From positions 160,753-224,752 of the forward strand of contig JH720366.1 of NCBI GenBank assembly GCA_000231825.2: a stretch of DNA of 64,000 nt. Reading direction: 5' to 3'. Every line of letters begins with the position of its first letter. Position 1 is the stretch's first letter. A program made the position numbers and the translations under genes. A model generated the notes under the pieces. The model was not told the DNA's origin, did not search any database, and was given only the letters and a program-made list of their open reading frames with translations. Below are positions 12,713 to 23,260 of the stretch, one piece after another. This DNA comes from Tetrahymena elliotti 4EA (lineage: Eukaryota; Ciliophora; Oligohymenophorea; Hymenostomatida; Tetrahymenidae).

Positions 12713-15700
12713 TCATTTAATTTCTGTTAAAGTATTAATTGACTGAAGCTCTACATTGATTGATTAGTCATTTATATTAACTTGGACTGGAGATATATCT
12801 GTTCTGAAAAATAAGATTTTCAAAGAACTAAAATGAGGGAAAAACTTAGATTTATATGCAACTTAAGCCCAGCAGCATTAATAAGAAAGACCTTGGATGT
12901 CATCATAATTTTAGAATAAATCCAATATAAATTGCTAGTTTTTAATCATTAATTCACCAAGTGATTTTAAGAAATTCTTTTCGTTAATAAACTGTTCATA
13001 TGTCAGACTCAGCCTATTCTTTTTAAGCTTAGTATTAACAAATTCGTTAGAGTTTTTCAGAATTAGACTTAGATTTTGTAAAGGGATTGTGCTGTAAAGT
13101 TATTTCCAGTTGAAGTTTTTCCATTTTTCTACAAACAAATCTTCAGGGTTTTTTTATTCAATTTCAATTTCAATTGCTCTGTTTTGGTTGGGTAAATTTT
13201 TATTAGATGAATTAGGAGCATCTGATTTTGTTTCTTCCTTAGTTTCTTCTTCCTCCTCCTCTAAGTCTTATTTAGATTGTTGTTAACCTTCCTTTTTTTC
13301 ATCAAGATTCTTCTTTGAATTTAATCCTTTTTATTCTGCCTCTTGGTTATTTTCTAATCCTACTTTCTTTCTAACAACTCTTTTAGGTCTCTTCTTTGAT
13401 GATAAACTACTAGATGAAGGCATTTCATCTTGAATTTAATCAGATTTTATTTCTTTTTTTGAATCTGGCTAATTTTTTTATTGAGATTCTTTTTTCTGCA
13501 ATTGAATTTATTAATTCAATTCTTAAAGCTGTTATCCTTGTCTGCTGAGTTAAGCTTATTGCTGATTCTATTAAGAAGGAACAGGATTAGTATTAGGAAC
13601 AGTTGTTTCATTTTTCATACATTCTTATCTCTCTTTTAATTATCTGAAATAAGCTCTTAAAATATTTTCACTAAAATTAATTCTTGGAATTCTGCTAAAG
13701 ATCTCTTATCTATTAAATATTTCATAAACCAAAGCATGATTTTGACTCATATTATAACTGAGAATGTAGTTGTACATCTGAATTAATTTAACAATACAAA
13801 ATGGTGAATATTATGTTTAAGTTAGAAAGTCCATGTCTGTAAAGAGAATAGCTAGTTAATTTAATTTCTAACAACTAACTCTGCTAATATTTTTAATGTA
13901 AGGAGAAATATTTTTTAGGATGCACATTAAATTAAAATGATGACATAATGCACCTGTAAATTTATGGTTTATCATTGTTTAAGCAACGCAACTGATTAGC
14001 AAATCACCTAAAGTTCCATCAATGATAGGAAAATTCTTCAAATTCATGTTAAAGTCTTTCTTTTTATTAAGCATCTAACTGAAAGCAGAATTGCTCGAAA
14101 GTATTGTCAAAAGACATAAACTAACATAGTAAGTGTTATTTACTTTAGATTCATCGATTGACTTACAAAATTAGTAAATAGAAACTTTAAACAATCTGTA
14201 AAGCTTTTGCTCTTATGAGCATATATTTTCAAACAATTAAGGACAGAAATATAATAATTGTTAGAGTATGCCATAATTCTCTTCACTGAAATTGATTTCT
14301 TTTAAAGAATTCACAAACAATGAATTCTCCTATCTCAAAGGCTCTTCTAATAAATTGAGAATTCTTTCTGAAATTTCATTAACAACATCGATTTTAATTC
14401 CATTTGCTTCACTGAATTAATGATTAAGGAAGTTAATAATTCCATTTTATAAAACTGCTAAAACATCTAATTTGCCCCTCTAAGCTTCATCAACTTAATC
14501 TTAAAAATAATCATTCACTTGTTAAAGACCAACATTTACTTCTAAAATTGTGCTCAAATTTTCATTTTTCTTTTAATTCAAATGAAAAATATTTAAAAAA
14601 GATAAATTATAAGGGGGTGAGGCAGAGGGGTAGCTAACTGGTGATATAGTACTTTAATTAGTGCTATTAAATAATAAATATAACGCTTTCTATATAGTAC
14701 CACCAGTTTATGGCTCCTTACAGCCCACTAGCCACTAGGACTAGTCGGAACATTCCCCCCTCCCCCTAAAACACAAAAAATAATTTAAATTTATTTCAAA
14801 GAGATTATTACTGGTTAATGGCAGAGAATGGCATAAGTGAGTTGAGAGCACATGAGTGCAATTGCTTTATTGAGTTTTGCTGCTTAATTCTCAAGTAAAG
14901 GTGCTTTAAAGCATAATACTTGGTAAAACAAATTAAAAAAAAAGACACCATTTTGTCTGTTGATTGGTGATGTTAGATAAGCAAGCCATGGATTGAGGTA
15001 ATTTTAACCATAGAAAGGAATGTAAAGAGTAGAAGAAACACAAGAAAGAATTGCTGATAAAACCATAAATCTATTTTCATCATATTTCTATGTGCTGTTA
15101 GGGTGAGGAGTTTTAGATAAAATATTATTCCATAAAAACTTATTATCTATATGTATTCCTAGTCCAGATTCGCTACTAATATTTGCTAATATATTATTAT
15201 TTTATATTTTAAGAATTCTATTGGTCAAGATAAGTAATTTAATTATTACGTTATTCTGCCTTTGGTGGAAGTGTGTATGAAGGATAGAAACATAATGATT
15301 GTAGTGATTAAATGAGCTTTATTCCTGAAGAAACATGACTCTCTCTCTTTTTGTCTATTTCTTCATCATTCGAAATATACACAACTAGCTTATTATGGTG
15401 TTATACTTAGACATTCTTCATTTAATAACTCATTCCTTGATAATCCCAGAAGAACTTAGTAGCTTTTTCCATGTTTTCGTAGACGACCGGAACAATAATA
15501 GTGAGCAACCTCAAACAATTATTGACAACCATAATGTAGTTTTTATCTAATTCTTTTTTTTCTGTGATGGTATCGAATAAGAATTCAATGATAAACTCAA
15601 GAATATTTTCAATATTTTCACAATGCTCATGATAGTATTGTCTAATGTCTTCAGGTAAAATACTTCCTATCCACTCAGCGTGCTGATAAGAAGTATTCAA

Positions 15701-15826
15701 AAGAAGATTGAGTTTATTATTTAAATCGTTTTGACTTGGACATTTTAAAATTTAATTAAATTAATTGCTAATTTCCATGTTTATCTTCACTTGAGATGTC
15801 TTTTCTCCTGCTAACTAGTTACCCAT
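12713..15826 (-). CDS. HID1: HID1 family protein (dense-core vesicle / Golgi trafficking)
   Basis: HID1 proteins are peripheral, N-myristoylated Golgi proteins needed for secretory-granule formation. Three exons (15826-15250, 15185-14812, 14569-12713) total 2808 nt and encode 935 aa. The start MGNQLAGEK has glycine at position 2 in a myristoylation context, like animal HID1. Blocks in order are EWIGSILPEDIRQYY, NCLRLLTIIVPVVYEN...FFW, QSLCFYPSYTLPP, NPWLAYLTSPINRQN, LLEEPL...LFVNSLKEINF, YYVSLCLLTILSSN, FPIIDGTLGDLLI and NISPYIKNISRV. A low-complexity, charged and Gln-rich stretch replaces the disordered linker of animal HID1, and a conserved C-terminal helical segment (FVEKWKNFNW) follows. 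Introns are 64 and 242 nt; the larger holds an odd GC-rich block. Ciliates discharge mucocysts, so a role in dense-core granule traffic is plausible but is inference. Confidence 0.93.
14611..14768. other. GC-rich block in a HID1 intron, flanked by inverted G/C tracts
   Basis: Within the 242-nt intron 14570-14811 the base composition changes sharply. The block starts AAGGGGGTGAGGCAGAGGGG at 14611 and ends CATTCCCCCCTCCCCCT at 14751-14767, so purine-rich tracts lie in inverted orientation about 120 bp apart. Between them are GTAC repeats (ATAGTAC at 14645 and 14693) and a GACTAGTC palindrome. Known flanks of some Tetrahymena internal eliminated sequences (the A5G5-type polypurine tracts bound by Lia3) have this layout, so the block may be the junction left by, or a boundary of, an eliminated element. 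A small foldback transposon or Pol III-like RNA cannot be excluded. Confidence 0.45.
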
Positions 15827-16700
15827 TTTATTTATGTTTATACTATAACTAATACTTTTGTTTAAAGTAGCTTCTGTTTTAATTATCTATGATGGACAGA
15901 TTGACCTTTCCTAAAAACTAAATAAATACTTAATTCTTAAATTTGATTTAAGATGATTGCAAAATTTTGATACAAGGAATTAATTATATCAAACAAAATC
16001 TTAATTCAGACTGAATTAATTCTAAAAATAATTAATTAGTTGTTATTTCAGTTTAAAATCTTCTTCAAAAATTTATAACAAATTTAGTGTTTTTCAACCT
16101 ATTAATCTGAGTAAAGCTTAAGCATTTCTTACTTTTGTTGTTTATGTTGTAAAAACACTTAACAATTAAACAAAAAATTCTTGCAATCTTTCTATTTCGA
16201 GCAATACCGTCTAAACAAATTTAATTAAAACCCATACTGTAATAAATGATTTAACCAAACAAACAAATTTTTAAAAATAATTCATTTCCTTCTATTCTCT
16301 TTTTCATCAAATTAAGTCTATGAATTCTTCAAACCACCTCTATTGCATTTTTAAATTTCTTGATTATATTTTGGCTATTTAAGGTATGGGATATTTATTG
16401 CTAAAAAATAGAATTACAATTTTTATTTAGATCTTTCTTAATAATTAATGGAATTCTTATTCTTTTTCAAAATAAAGATTACTAATTGAGGTTAATTAAT
16501 TTCTTTGTCAAAGTGTCAATCTAATTAGCATCTCGAATCTTAATTTAATTTTTTTATTTCTTTCTGGTTTTTTGCTTTTTAAATTTGGAAAGAGGGAAAA
16601 AAATATTTGAAATAATTTAATTTTCAGAAAAAAGAAAATACTTGAAATTTTTTGAGAAAACAAATAAAAATGCCAGGCATTAATTTAAGAGGGTTTGGGC
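15827..16700. other. Intergenic region upstream of HID1
   Basis: A+T-rich sequence upstream of the HID1 start on the minus strand and of a possible plus-strand ORF at 16701. It presumably contains divergent promoters. I see no conserved motif that I can name. Confidence 0.5.
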
Positions 16701-17111
16701 ATGAAATAAGAATCTAAAGCTAGTGAAAACTATTCATATAATTCTTAATAAGTCCCTTATCCATGTAAATTTGAAAAGCTACTGAAAAAAACAGTTTAAA
16801 TCCCGGAAACTAAGTATCTGACCCAATCCACGATTAAGTTTTTAACAAAACCAATTCATTTTTCTATGCTTTTCAGATTTACCGAGACGAAACCCCTCTT
16901 AAACTTAAAGCCTAAAAGCTCAAAAAATCAAAACGAGCTAAAATATGGCATCTCTTCCCATATCTTGAAATAGATATACACTCTCTTTTAGCCTTAATAT
17001 ATAAAAAGTATTTTTTAAACCATAGGAACAAACCACACTGAAGATTTTAGATTACAAATGCTTACTAAAAGCACTCAATATTTTTAATATGAGCTACTTA
17101 TTTTTAAATGA
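16701..17111 (+). CDS. Possible small protein of unknown function
   Basis: With ciliate decoding, an uninterrupted single-exon frame of 136 codons runs from ATG at 16701 to TGA at 17109. The protein begins MKQESKASENYSYN, is basic and rich in Lys, Thr, Ser and Gln, and has no signal peptide, membrane segment or motif that I recognise. The underlying DNA is noticeably richer in G+C than its A+T-rich surroundings (for example around 16800-16920), which favours real function, either coding or as a structured RNA. Against it, open frames of this length arise by chance when only TGA is a stop. It lies about 580 bp upstream of the PRCC-like gene on the same strand. No homologue is recognised. Confidence 0.3.
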
Positions 17112-17235
17112 AAGTAAAAATTAAGATTGAGCTAAAATTTTTATAAGCAAATAATAAGCAAAACAAAACAAAAAACAAACATTGAGCTAATTTTTAAAAA
17201 CAAATTATGATTGAGCTAATTATTATTTTAAATAA
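17085..17235 (+). repeat. Short spaced repeats of a TGAGCTA(A) motif
   Basis: Four copies of a motif around ATTGAGCTAATTTTTA occur at roughly 17091, 17129, 17181 and 17211, spaced about 30-50 bp apart. They are separated by A-rich sequence and followed by a long A-rich purine tract to about 17400. They sit about 480 bp upstream of the PRCC-like start codon and could be a degenerate tandem repeat or a promoter-proximal element. Confidence 0.5.
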
Positions 17236-17692
17236 AATGGAATGGATATATTTTTAATAAATTTTAAATAAAAAAATAAATAAAAAAAATTAGATAAAAA
17301 TAAATAGATAAAAAAACAAACAGAAGAAAAAACAAGCAAACAAACAAAAGAAATACAAAAATAAAAAGCAAACCAAGACAAAAGAACAAATAAAATAAAA
17401 AAACTTTAAATTAGCTAGATGCTACAGCTACTATGCTTTTATTTTTTTTAATTCATTAATTAATTGCAAAAGTAAATAAATAAAACAAATTTGATTTTAA
17501 TTAAATTAGTGAAAATGAAAAGATTAATTAATTGTTTTTTTGTTTTGATTAAATTATAAAAAAAATTAAATTAATTTGAAAGTAAATTTTTATGTCTATT
17601 AAATTTAATAGAAATTAATAATATAATTGAATTTGATCATTGCTTTAATTTGTTAGGTTTTAAAGAATAATTTATAAAGAATATAAATAAAA
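17236..17692. other. A-rich tract upstream of the PRCC-like gene
   Basis: A strand-biased A-rich stretch (about 17260-17405, built of AAATAAAT, AAACAAAC and AAAAGA units) is followed by T-rich sequence up to the start codon at 17693. No gene is seen. It probably contains the 5' UTR and promoter. Confidence 0.5.
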
Positions 17693-18691
17693 ATGAAATT
17701 AGTTGATTATGGCAGCGATAGTGATGCTGAGGATTCATAAGAATAGGAATAGTAAGAATAGAAAGATTAACAAGTTAAATAAAATGTGTTAGAGAAGAAA
17801 GATTAAAATGCTAGCTCAGAAAAAACAGGAAATAATTAAGATAAATAAGAAGATGATGGGAAATAGGGTGATGATATTAAAAAGAAAATTACAATTAAAT
17901 ATAAGGATTTACCAAAATTTTTGAAGCCAACCATTCATAAAGATAAAGAAGATAAAAAAGATTTGTGGAAGCCAAAATCTATTTAGGAGATATAAAATGA
18001 AAGAAAGAAAAGAATGGAAGATTTATCAGAAACTAATGATAAAAAAACTAACTTTACTAAAGTTTTGAGACTCCCTTCGCCTAAACGCAAATTATAAAAT
18101 GAAGAAGTCAGTAGCTATTAATTAAAGAAATAGGCTGATGATAAACCAGTTTTACCTCCTTATATAAACCCAGAAAATCTATTCAACAAAGATGTCGATC
18201 AAGTAAATTTAATTCTTTCTTTTGAATATGCTCAATTAAATTTGTTTTAAATAATAATATTTTTGTAGGAACTTGTTGATTAGTATGATTAGGAAGATAT
18301 TTACATTAATAAGAGATATTAAAATATATAAAATAATGGAGATGCAGAAACTAGAGAAACTAAATATGCTCATAACAGAGAAATGAATGATGATGAATTA
18401 AAATATTTCGATTCTGATAAATAAAATGTAGGAAATGTTAAAATATCAGAAGTGTCAAGAGAATAATTAATAGGAGATTCAAACTGGCTTCTTAATTATT
18501 AAAAACAATAGTAATAGAATATCATCAAATCTGGATATAATCTAAATGCCCAAGTAGACAAAACTCAAAAATCTAAAAATTAATTAAATGCATTAGCTGT
18601 CGATGCCATAGCTAACCAAGATAACTTAGACTATGAAAGATCGGAACAAATTAAAAATGCAAAAAGAAAGAGAGATAGATATGGTTGGTGA
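17693..18691 (+). CDS. PRCC-like nuclear (spliceosome-associated) protein
   Basis: Two exons (17693-18202 and 18269-18691, with a 66-nt intron GTAAAT...TTGTAG) give 310 aa. The N-terminus is typical of the PRCC family: MKLVDYGSDSDAEDS followed by an acidic, Gln-rich, low-complexity stretch. A proline-containing segment has LPKFLKPTIHK and VLRLPSPKRK. The C-terminal block (NDDELKYF, GDSNWLLNYQ) ends KRKRDRYGW immediately before TGA, like the conserved C-terminal signature of PRCC proteins, which are nuclear proteins associated with pre-mRNA splicing factors. There are no membrane segments. The start is the first ATG after a long A/T-rich leader and fits the family's usual opening. The family assignment rests on the two ends; the middle is poorly conserved. 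Confidence 0.78.
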
Positions 18692-19753
18692 TTCAAACAA
18701 ACCTCTATAATATCAATTAATAAAATTTCATTTTCAACATAAAAATTTAATTAAATAATTACATCAAATTTAATTTTTAAATTAACTTTATTGTATTTAA
18801 AAAAATATGTAATTCAGAATATGTAACATAAAAATGATTTTAAAATCACATGGCTAGTTCTTCCAAATCAAATTAAATATTTTTATTTTATCATTAAATT
18901 ACTTTTAAAATAGATCAGAGTGAGTGATTGATTTATGTCATTTTAGTTTTTATAAATATATTTTTCAAAAGTAACTATCAATTAGGAAGATATTTATTAA
19001 TATTTTTAAAATAGAAATAAATAAATAAATAAATAAGTATAAGTGAGATATTTTATTTTAAATATTTGTATCAAGTTAATAATTAAATATTAATGATTAA
19101 AATCATAATAAATTTTAACAAATTTTGAAAAGGTTTTTCTCATAATTTTTGAAATGTGAAAGAAATTTTAATTTGAAGATGAAATTAATTTATTCCAAAA
19201 GAAATTATTGAATTTAAACCGAGATTAAAAAATTTCTTTTCAACTTTAATTTTTGAATTCAAAAATAAAAATTGATCCCTGAAATATCTCAGATTGTTTC
19301 AAATTAAATTAATATTATCTCAACAAAAATTTTTTCTTTTTATTTTGAAAAATACTTCAAAAATATGAGAGAAGTTATTGGTTAATGACTATTAAAAATG
19401 AGAGAATTGAATGAATATGATGGTTTTTGTAGAAAAAAGGATACTACATATATATGAGTAAGTTTTATGACATTTTATTAAATTTTAAAGTATAGAGTAG
19501 TAATTTGTGGATTAATTTGTTAATTGTTTTATTTGTTTTTTTTTTGTGAAATCAATTTTTATATCAATCTTTTTGGTAATATAAATATTTTTATTTATTT
19601 AATTGTTCTAGAACTCTTTTTATAAGAGTATTGTTAGAATAATAAATTTTAATTGTTCTTTTTGATTTGAGAGATAGATAGACCATAGCCTTATTTTAGT
19701 TTTTATAATTTTTTTGGTTGGTTGATAATTTATTACTTATTTCATTCATTTTT
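18692..19753. other. Convergent intergenic region
   Basis: This lies between the ends of two convergent genes (PRCC-like plus strand, kinase minus strand). It is A+T-rich with an AAAT microsatellite near 19016-19036 and no supported frame. It should contain both polyadenylation regions. Confidence 0.5.
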
Positions 19754-22007
19754 TCATTCGGATTTTTTCATGAATTTTTTTTGTACACCAGAAACCAAAC
19801 AATTGTAGAAATCTTGAACTTTTGATTCTTTAGAGTCCTTTTTAATAATAAACAAAAAAATTGATTAATTTTTGATAAAAAAAAAGTGTTAGCTTACGGT
19901 GTATGATTTTTTGATTTTTCCATTGTCGACGATAACTTTTTCATTTTTTTATTTAATGGTTGTATTCTCATCGACAATTAGGGAATACTTAGTTATTTTT
20001 TTAGTGGGGTCTAAGACATTTATTGTGAGGAATTTTTCGTCTTCTTGTATTTATACTAGTTTACTAAATTTTAAGACTTTCCACTGCTTTTCTAGAAGAA
20101 TATTTGAGTAAATAACTTTTGGGGAGTTTTATGCTTGAAGACCTTATTCGTCATTACTTTTTTGAAGATCATGAATTTAGTCAGAGAATTTTTTAGTTTG
20201 AGGAGGCTGCTATGTAACGGGCTCTTACAATTATTCCAAACGATTGTTATTTTGGAGTGGAGGAGCAGTTTACTTTTTAGTGCCTTTTCTAATGTAATTT
20301 TCAGATGATTAGGGAGGATCTTAATTGTATAAATTTTCCCAATCTATTCCATCAAAAAAAGGATGCGATTTAAGTTTCTTATAACTTTCAATAATATCTT
20401 GTTTTGATAAATTGCTATTAACAACTACACCACCTAATCTTTATTCAGGCTGAAGGATTAATAACTTTTTAATTATATCTTGAGCTACTTCTGGAATCTA
20501 TTTTACATTTTAAAAACAATTATTATAAAAGAAAATTTGATGTATTTTATTATATGTTGGATGGAATTAATTACACATCCCAACATAACATTTAGATTAT
20601 TTTTGGTATAGAAAAATACATTTTTTAATCATAGTGAAATTGTTTACATTTGGAAGCATTTCATATTGACAGGTGAGGATTCTTTGTTTAAGCTAATCGT
20701 AAGAAATATATTTTTAATGGAAAGGGGTTTTTTGAGTGAACATTTGATAAATAATGCAGCCAAGTGCCCATAAATCACCGTTCATATCACACTTTTATTC
20801 AAGCAACATTTCTGGACTCAAATAGCTTTATTAATTTTAACAAATAATATTTAAAATTGAAATTCAATTTAATTAATTTTATTACTCATTAGTCCCACAA
20901 AATGTGGTTAATCTTTTTCTATTAACAGGAAGAGGAGAAGCGATGCATTAAATATTTTAATCAAATTCGGATTATTGGTCTGATTATAAATTTTAAATAT
21001 TTTCTTCATCATATTTGAAGAATCCTGAGTCTTTATCTTATTATTTAACATTTTATTCAACATCTGCATTCAAAAAACTATCTAGTTGTTGGCCATCTTA
21101 AATAATTCCTTTCTAAATTAAATTTTGCTTTTTAATTTCGTTTTTCTTATTTATATCTGATTTGAACTATTCAGGAACTAAATTTGAACAAAAATCATTT
21201 AGGGTTCCAAAATCGATTAACTGCAAGTGTTTATTTTGAGAAATAACCATATTCTCAGGCTATTAAAATAGAACAAAAATCAGCTTTAATAAGTAAATAT
21301 TATCAATTTACTTTAAAGTCACGATGGGCTAGACCTTGTAAATGCAAGTATTGAAGGATAAGTACCATTTCTGCAACGTAAAATTGTATTGTCTTCATTG
21401 AGAGACTGCCATTGCCTAATAAAATAAGTTAAATTAGCTCGATGTAAAACAAATTTATATTTTTATTTTAAATTGCAAAAAATTTGGATTAATTTAATCT
21501 ACTTTGAATTCTCTATCAAAAAGAATATGCAATAATAATTAATAATAAGAAAAAAATATATTTGAATGAATGAATGATTAATTATTACTGTTGAATCTCA
21601 AGAATTGTTCAAAGGGACCACCTTATGCGTAGTCCATGACAAAGAAGAAGCAAGCCTAATAAGAAAAACATTGGTGCATTTTTGGAATGCCTGGAAAATC
21701 AAAGTAAAGCTGCAATTTCTCCATAAAAATCTAATGACTCTTCATCTCCTAATAATCATTATAATGAATATATTTAATGAGAGCTTATTAAATATGAAAA
21801 ATCATTTACCTATTAAAGCAATTGAGTTTTTATTCTCTTTATTGCATAATAATTATTACTAAGATCTGATAGCTTTTTTGCTTTATAAACTTTACCAAAG
21901 GATCCCTATCCTATTTCCTATATGATTTTGTAATCCTCTAAAGGGCTCTCTATATATTCATTATAAAAACAATTAGCTTTTTCAGTATTTAATGGGCTTT
22001 TTTTCAT
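19754..22007 (-). CDS. PDK1-like AGC serine/threonine kinase with PH-like C-terminus
   Basis: The domain order is that of 3-phosphoinositide-dependent kinase 1. There is a glycine loop GQGSFGKVYKA, the VAIK-type lysine in YAIKRI, and a hinge FVMDYAQGG. The catalytic loop is AHRDFKPEN and the magnesium motif DFG. An activation segment ends LTTFCGT, with Thr at the PDK1 autophosphorylation position. Then come YLSPEMLLEQ, GDLWALGCIIYQM, and SHPFFDGIDWENL followed by DPP, a distinctive PDK1 ending. A linker and a PH-like strand set (YLLKYSSRK... to SYT) follow. A 60-nt intron (19838-19897) precedes the final helix DFYNCLVSGVQKKF. The loop between DFG and TFCGT is about 108 residues, against about 23 in animal PDK1. 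At least six introns are present. The start at 22007 directly follows an in-frame TGA; an upstream frame from about 22300 (MSQLENTPKKK) could add an N-terminus through an unseen intron. Confidence 0.88.
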
Positions 22008-23104
22008 TCATGTTGAAGAAATCATTTAAGTTTTTTGTATTAATTTTAAGCTTTTTTTATTTTATAATTGAAAAAGTATTTGATAAAAATATTTTAGTCT
22101 TCATCTTGATGGGTTTATAGACTCATGCTAGGTGCTGAATAGCTTATAAAGGAGTTGTTTTTTGATCTCTCATTTGAGAAAAATGTGGATTAAAAATTAC
22201 ATTTTTTATCAGCAGAACTTGAGCTAGTTTTTTATGATGAAGAATTTTGCTGTTCTTCACTTGATTTCTTCTTTGGTGTATTTTCTAATTATGACATTGT
22301 TTTATTCACTTTTTTAATTTGTTTCTCTAATTTTTGAGTTTTTTTTATAAAAAAAAATAATCATAAGTTTTTGGTTGATTTTACGGGTATTAAAGAAACA
22401 AAAAATTGAATTGATAAGTCAATATACATGCATGCTTATATACTTATTTTATTATCAAGAATTTACAATAAACAAACAAAAAAAAGAAGATTGATTGAAT
22501 GTGAATAAGTGATATATAGACTAGATTCCTATCACCAAACATTAAATTAATAAATAAAAAAACAATAGCATAATAAAAAGCAAGCAGTTTAATAATGTAA
22601 AGATCTCTTAGTAAGTAGAAGGGGAATTAATAGTGCATCGGAATAGTAGCTATTTTGCTTGTTATTTTGTTATTAATTTAATTATAACAAATTCAATATT
22701 AATATAATTAATTTAAAGATCTAATAGATCGATCGATAGATCAAATATCCGATCAAGGTAACCTGAAAAATCTTATTCACCTTACTTTAATTGAAAGGAG
22801 ACTTTGATCTTTCTAAAAATACTTTAATTCTTTTATATGCTAAATTTACTGTCAATGCACCCTTTTGTTATTTTTTTAATAACCAGCTCATATTTCAATA
22901 AAATATTGATGCATACATTTTAACATAGAAATAAATTAAAAAATATATAAGCTTTCCAAATATTTATTTCCCTCTAACTTACATCATTATCAATCTACAT
23001 CATCTTTTTTTAATTTTTAAAAAAATTTTAACATTATCAAATCTTTTTTCTATTTATTTCCTATTTTTTATCAACTTCCCACTTAACTTAAGTTATTTCT
23101 TTCT

Positions 23105-23260
23105 TTCGATCTCTCCCTCGCTCGTTTTCTGCATCTCCTAATTTACTTCGCTATCTGACCTCAATAAGATTATTACCTAAATGCGGAGAGAACAAATGAA
23201 ATAGATGACCCTAACTGGTATCTATTCCATGATACCTTGAATCTTTCACCTTAATTAAGA
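23105..23260 (+). ncRNA. Possible structured RNA (unassigned)
   Basis: A locally GC-richer island in A+T-rich sequence. It contains a perfect six-base-pair hairpin (GGTATC at 23217, GATACC at 23231) and a possible outer pairing between CTCTCCCTCGC (about 23111) and GCGGAGAG (about 23181). No tRNA, snRNA or box signature is clear, and no protein frame is convincing. This is only a candidate. Confidence 0.2.

Noticed and set aside
16670..17000. Telomerase RNA or a snRNA in the GC-richer island
   Set aside because: No template-like CAACCCCAA string, Sm site or Pol III box arrangement was visible.
19899..20111. Plus-strand frame of 70 codons
   Set aside because: Antisense of the PH-like C-terminal region of the kinase.
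21605..21862. Plus-strand open frame of 85 codons
   Set aside because: It overlaps kinase exons on the opposite strand that encode the glycine loop, lysine and hinge.
22717..22757. GATC-rich palindromic string as a possible origin or methylation site
   Set aside because: Short, isolated and without supporting structure; simple-sequence drift is enough to explain it.
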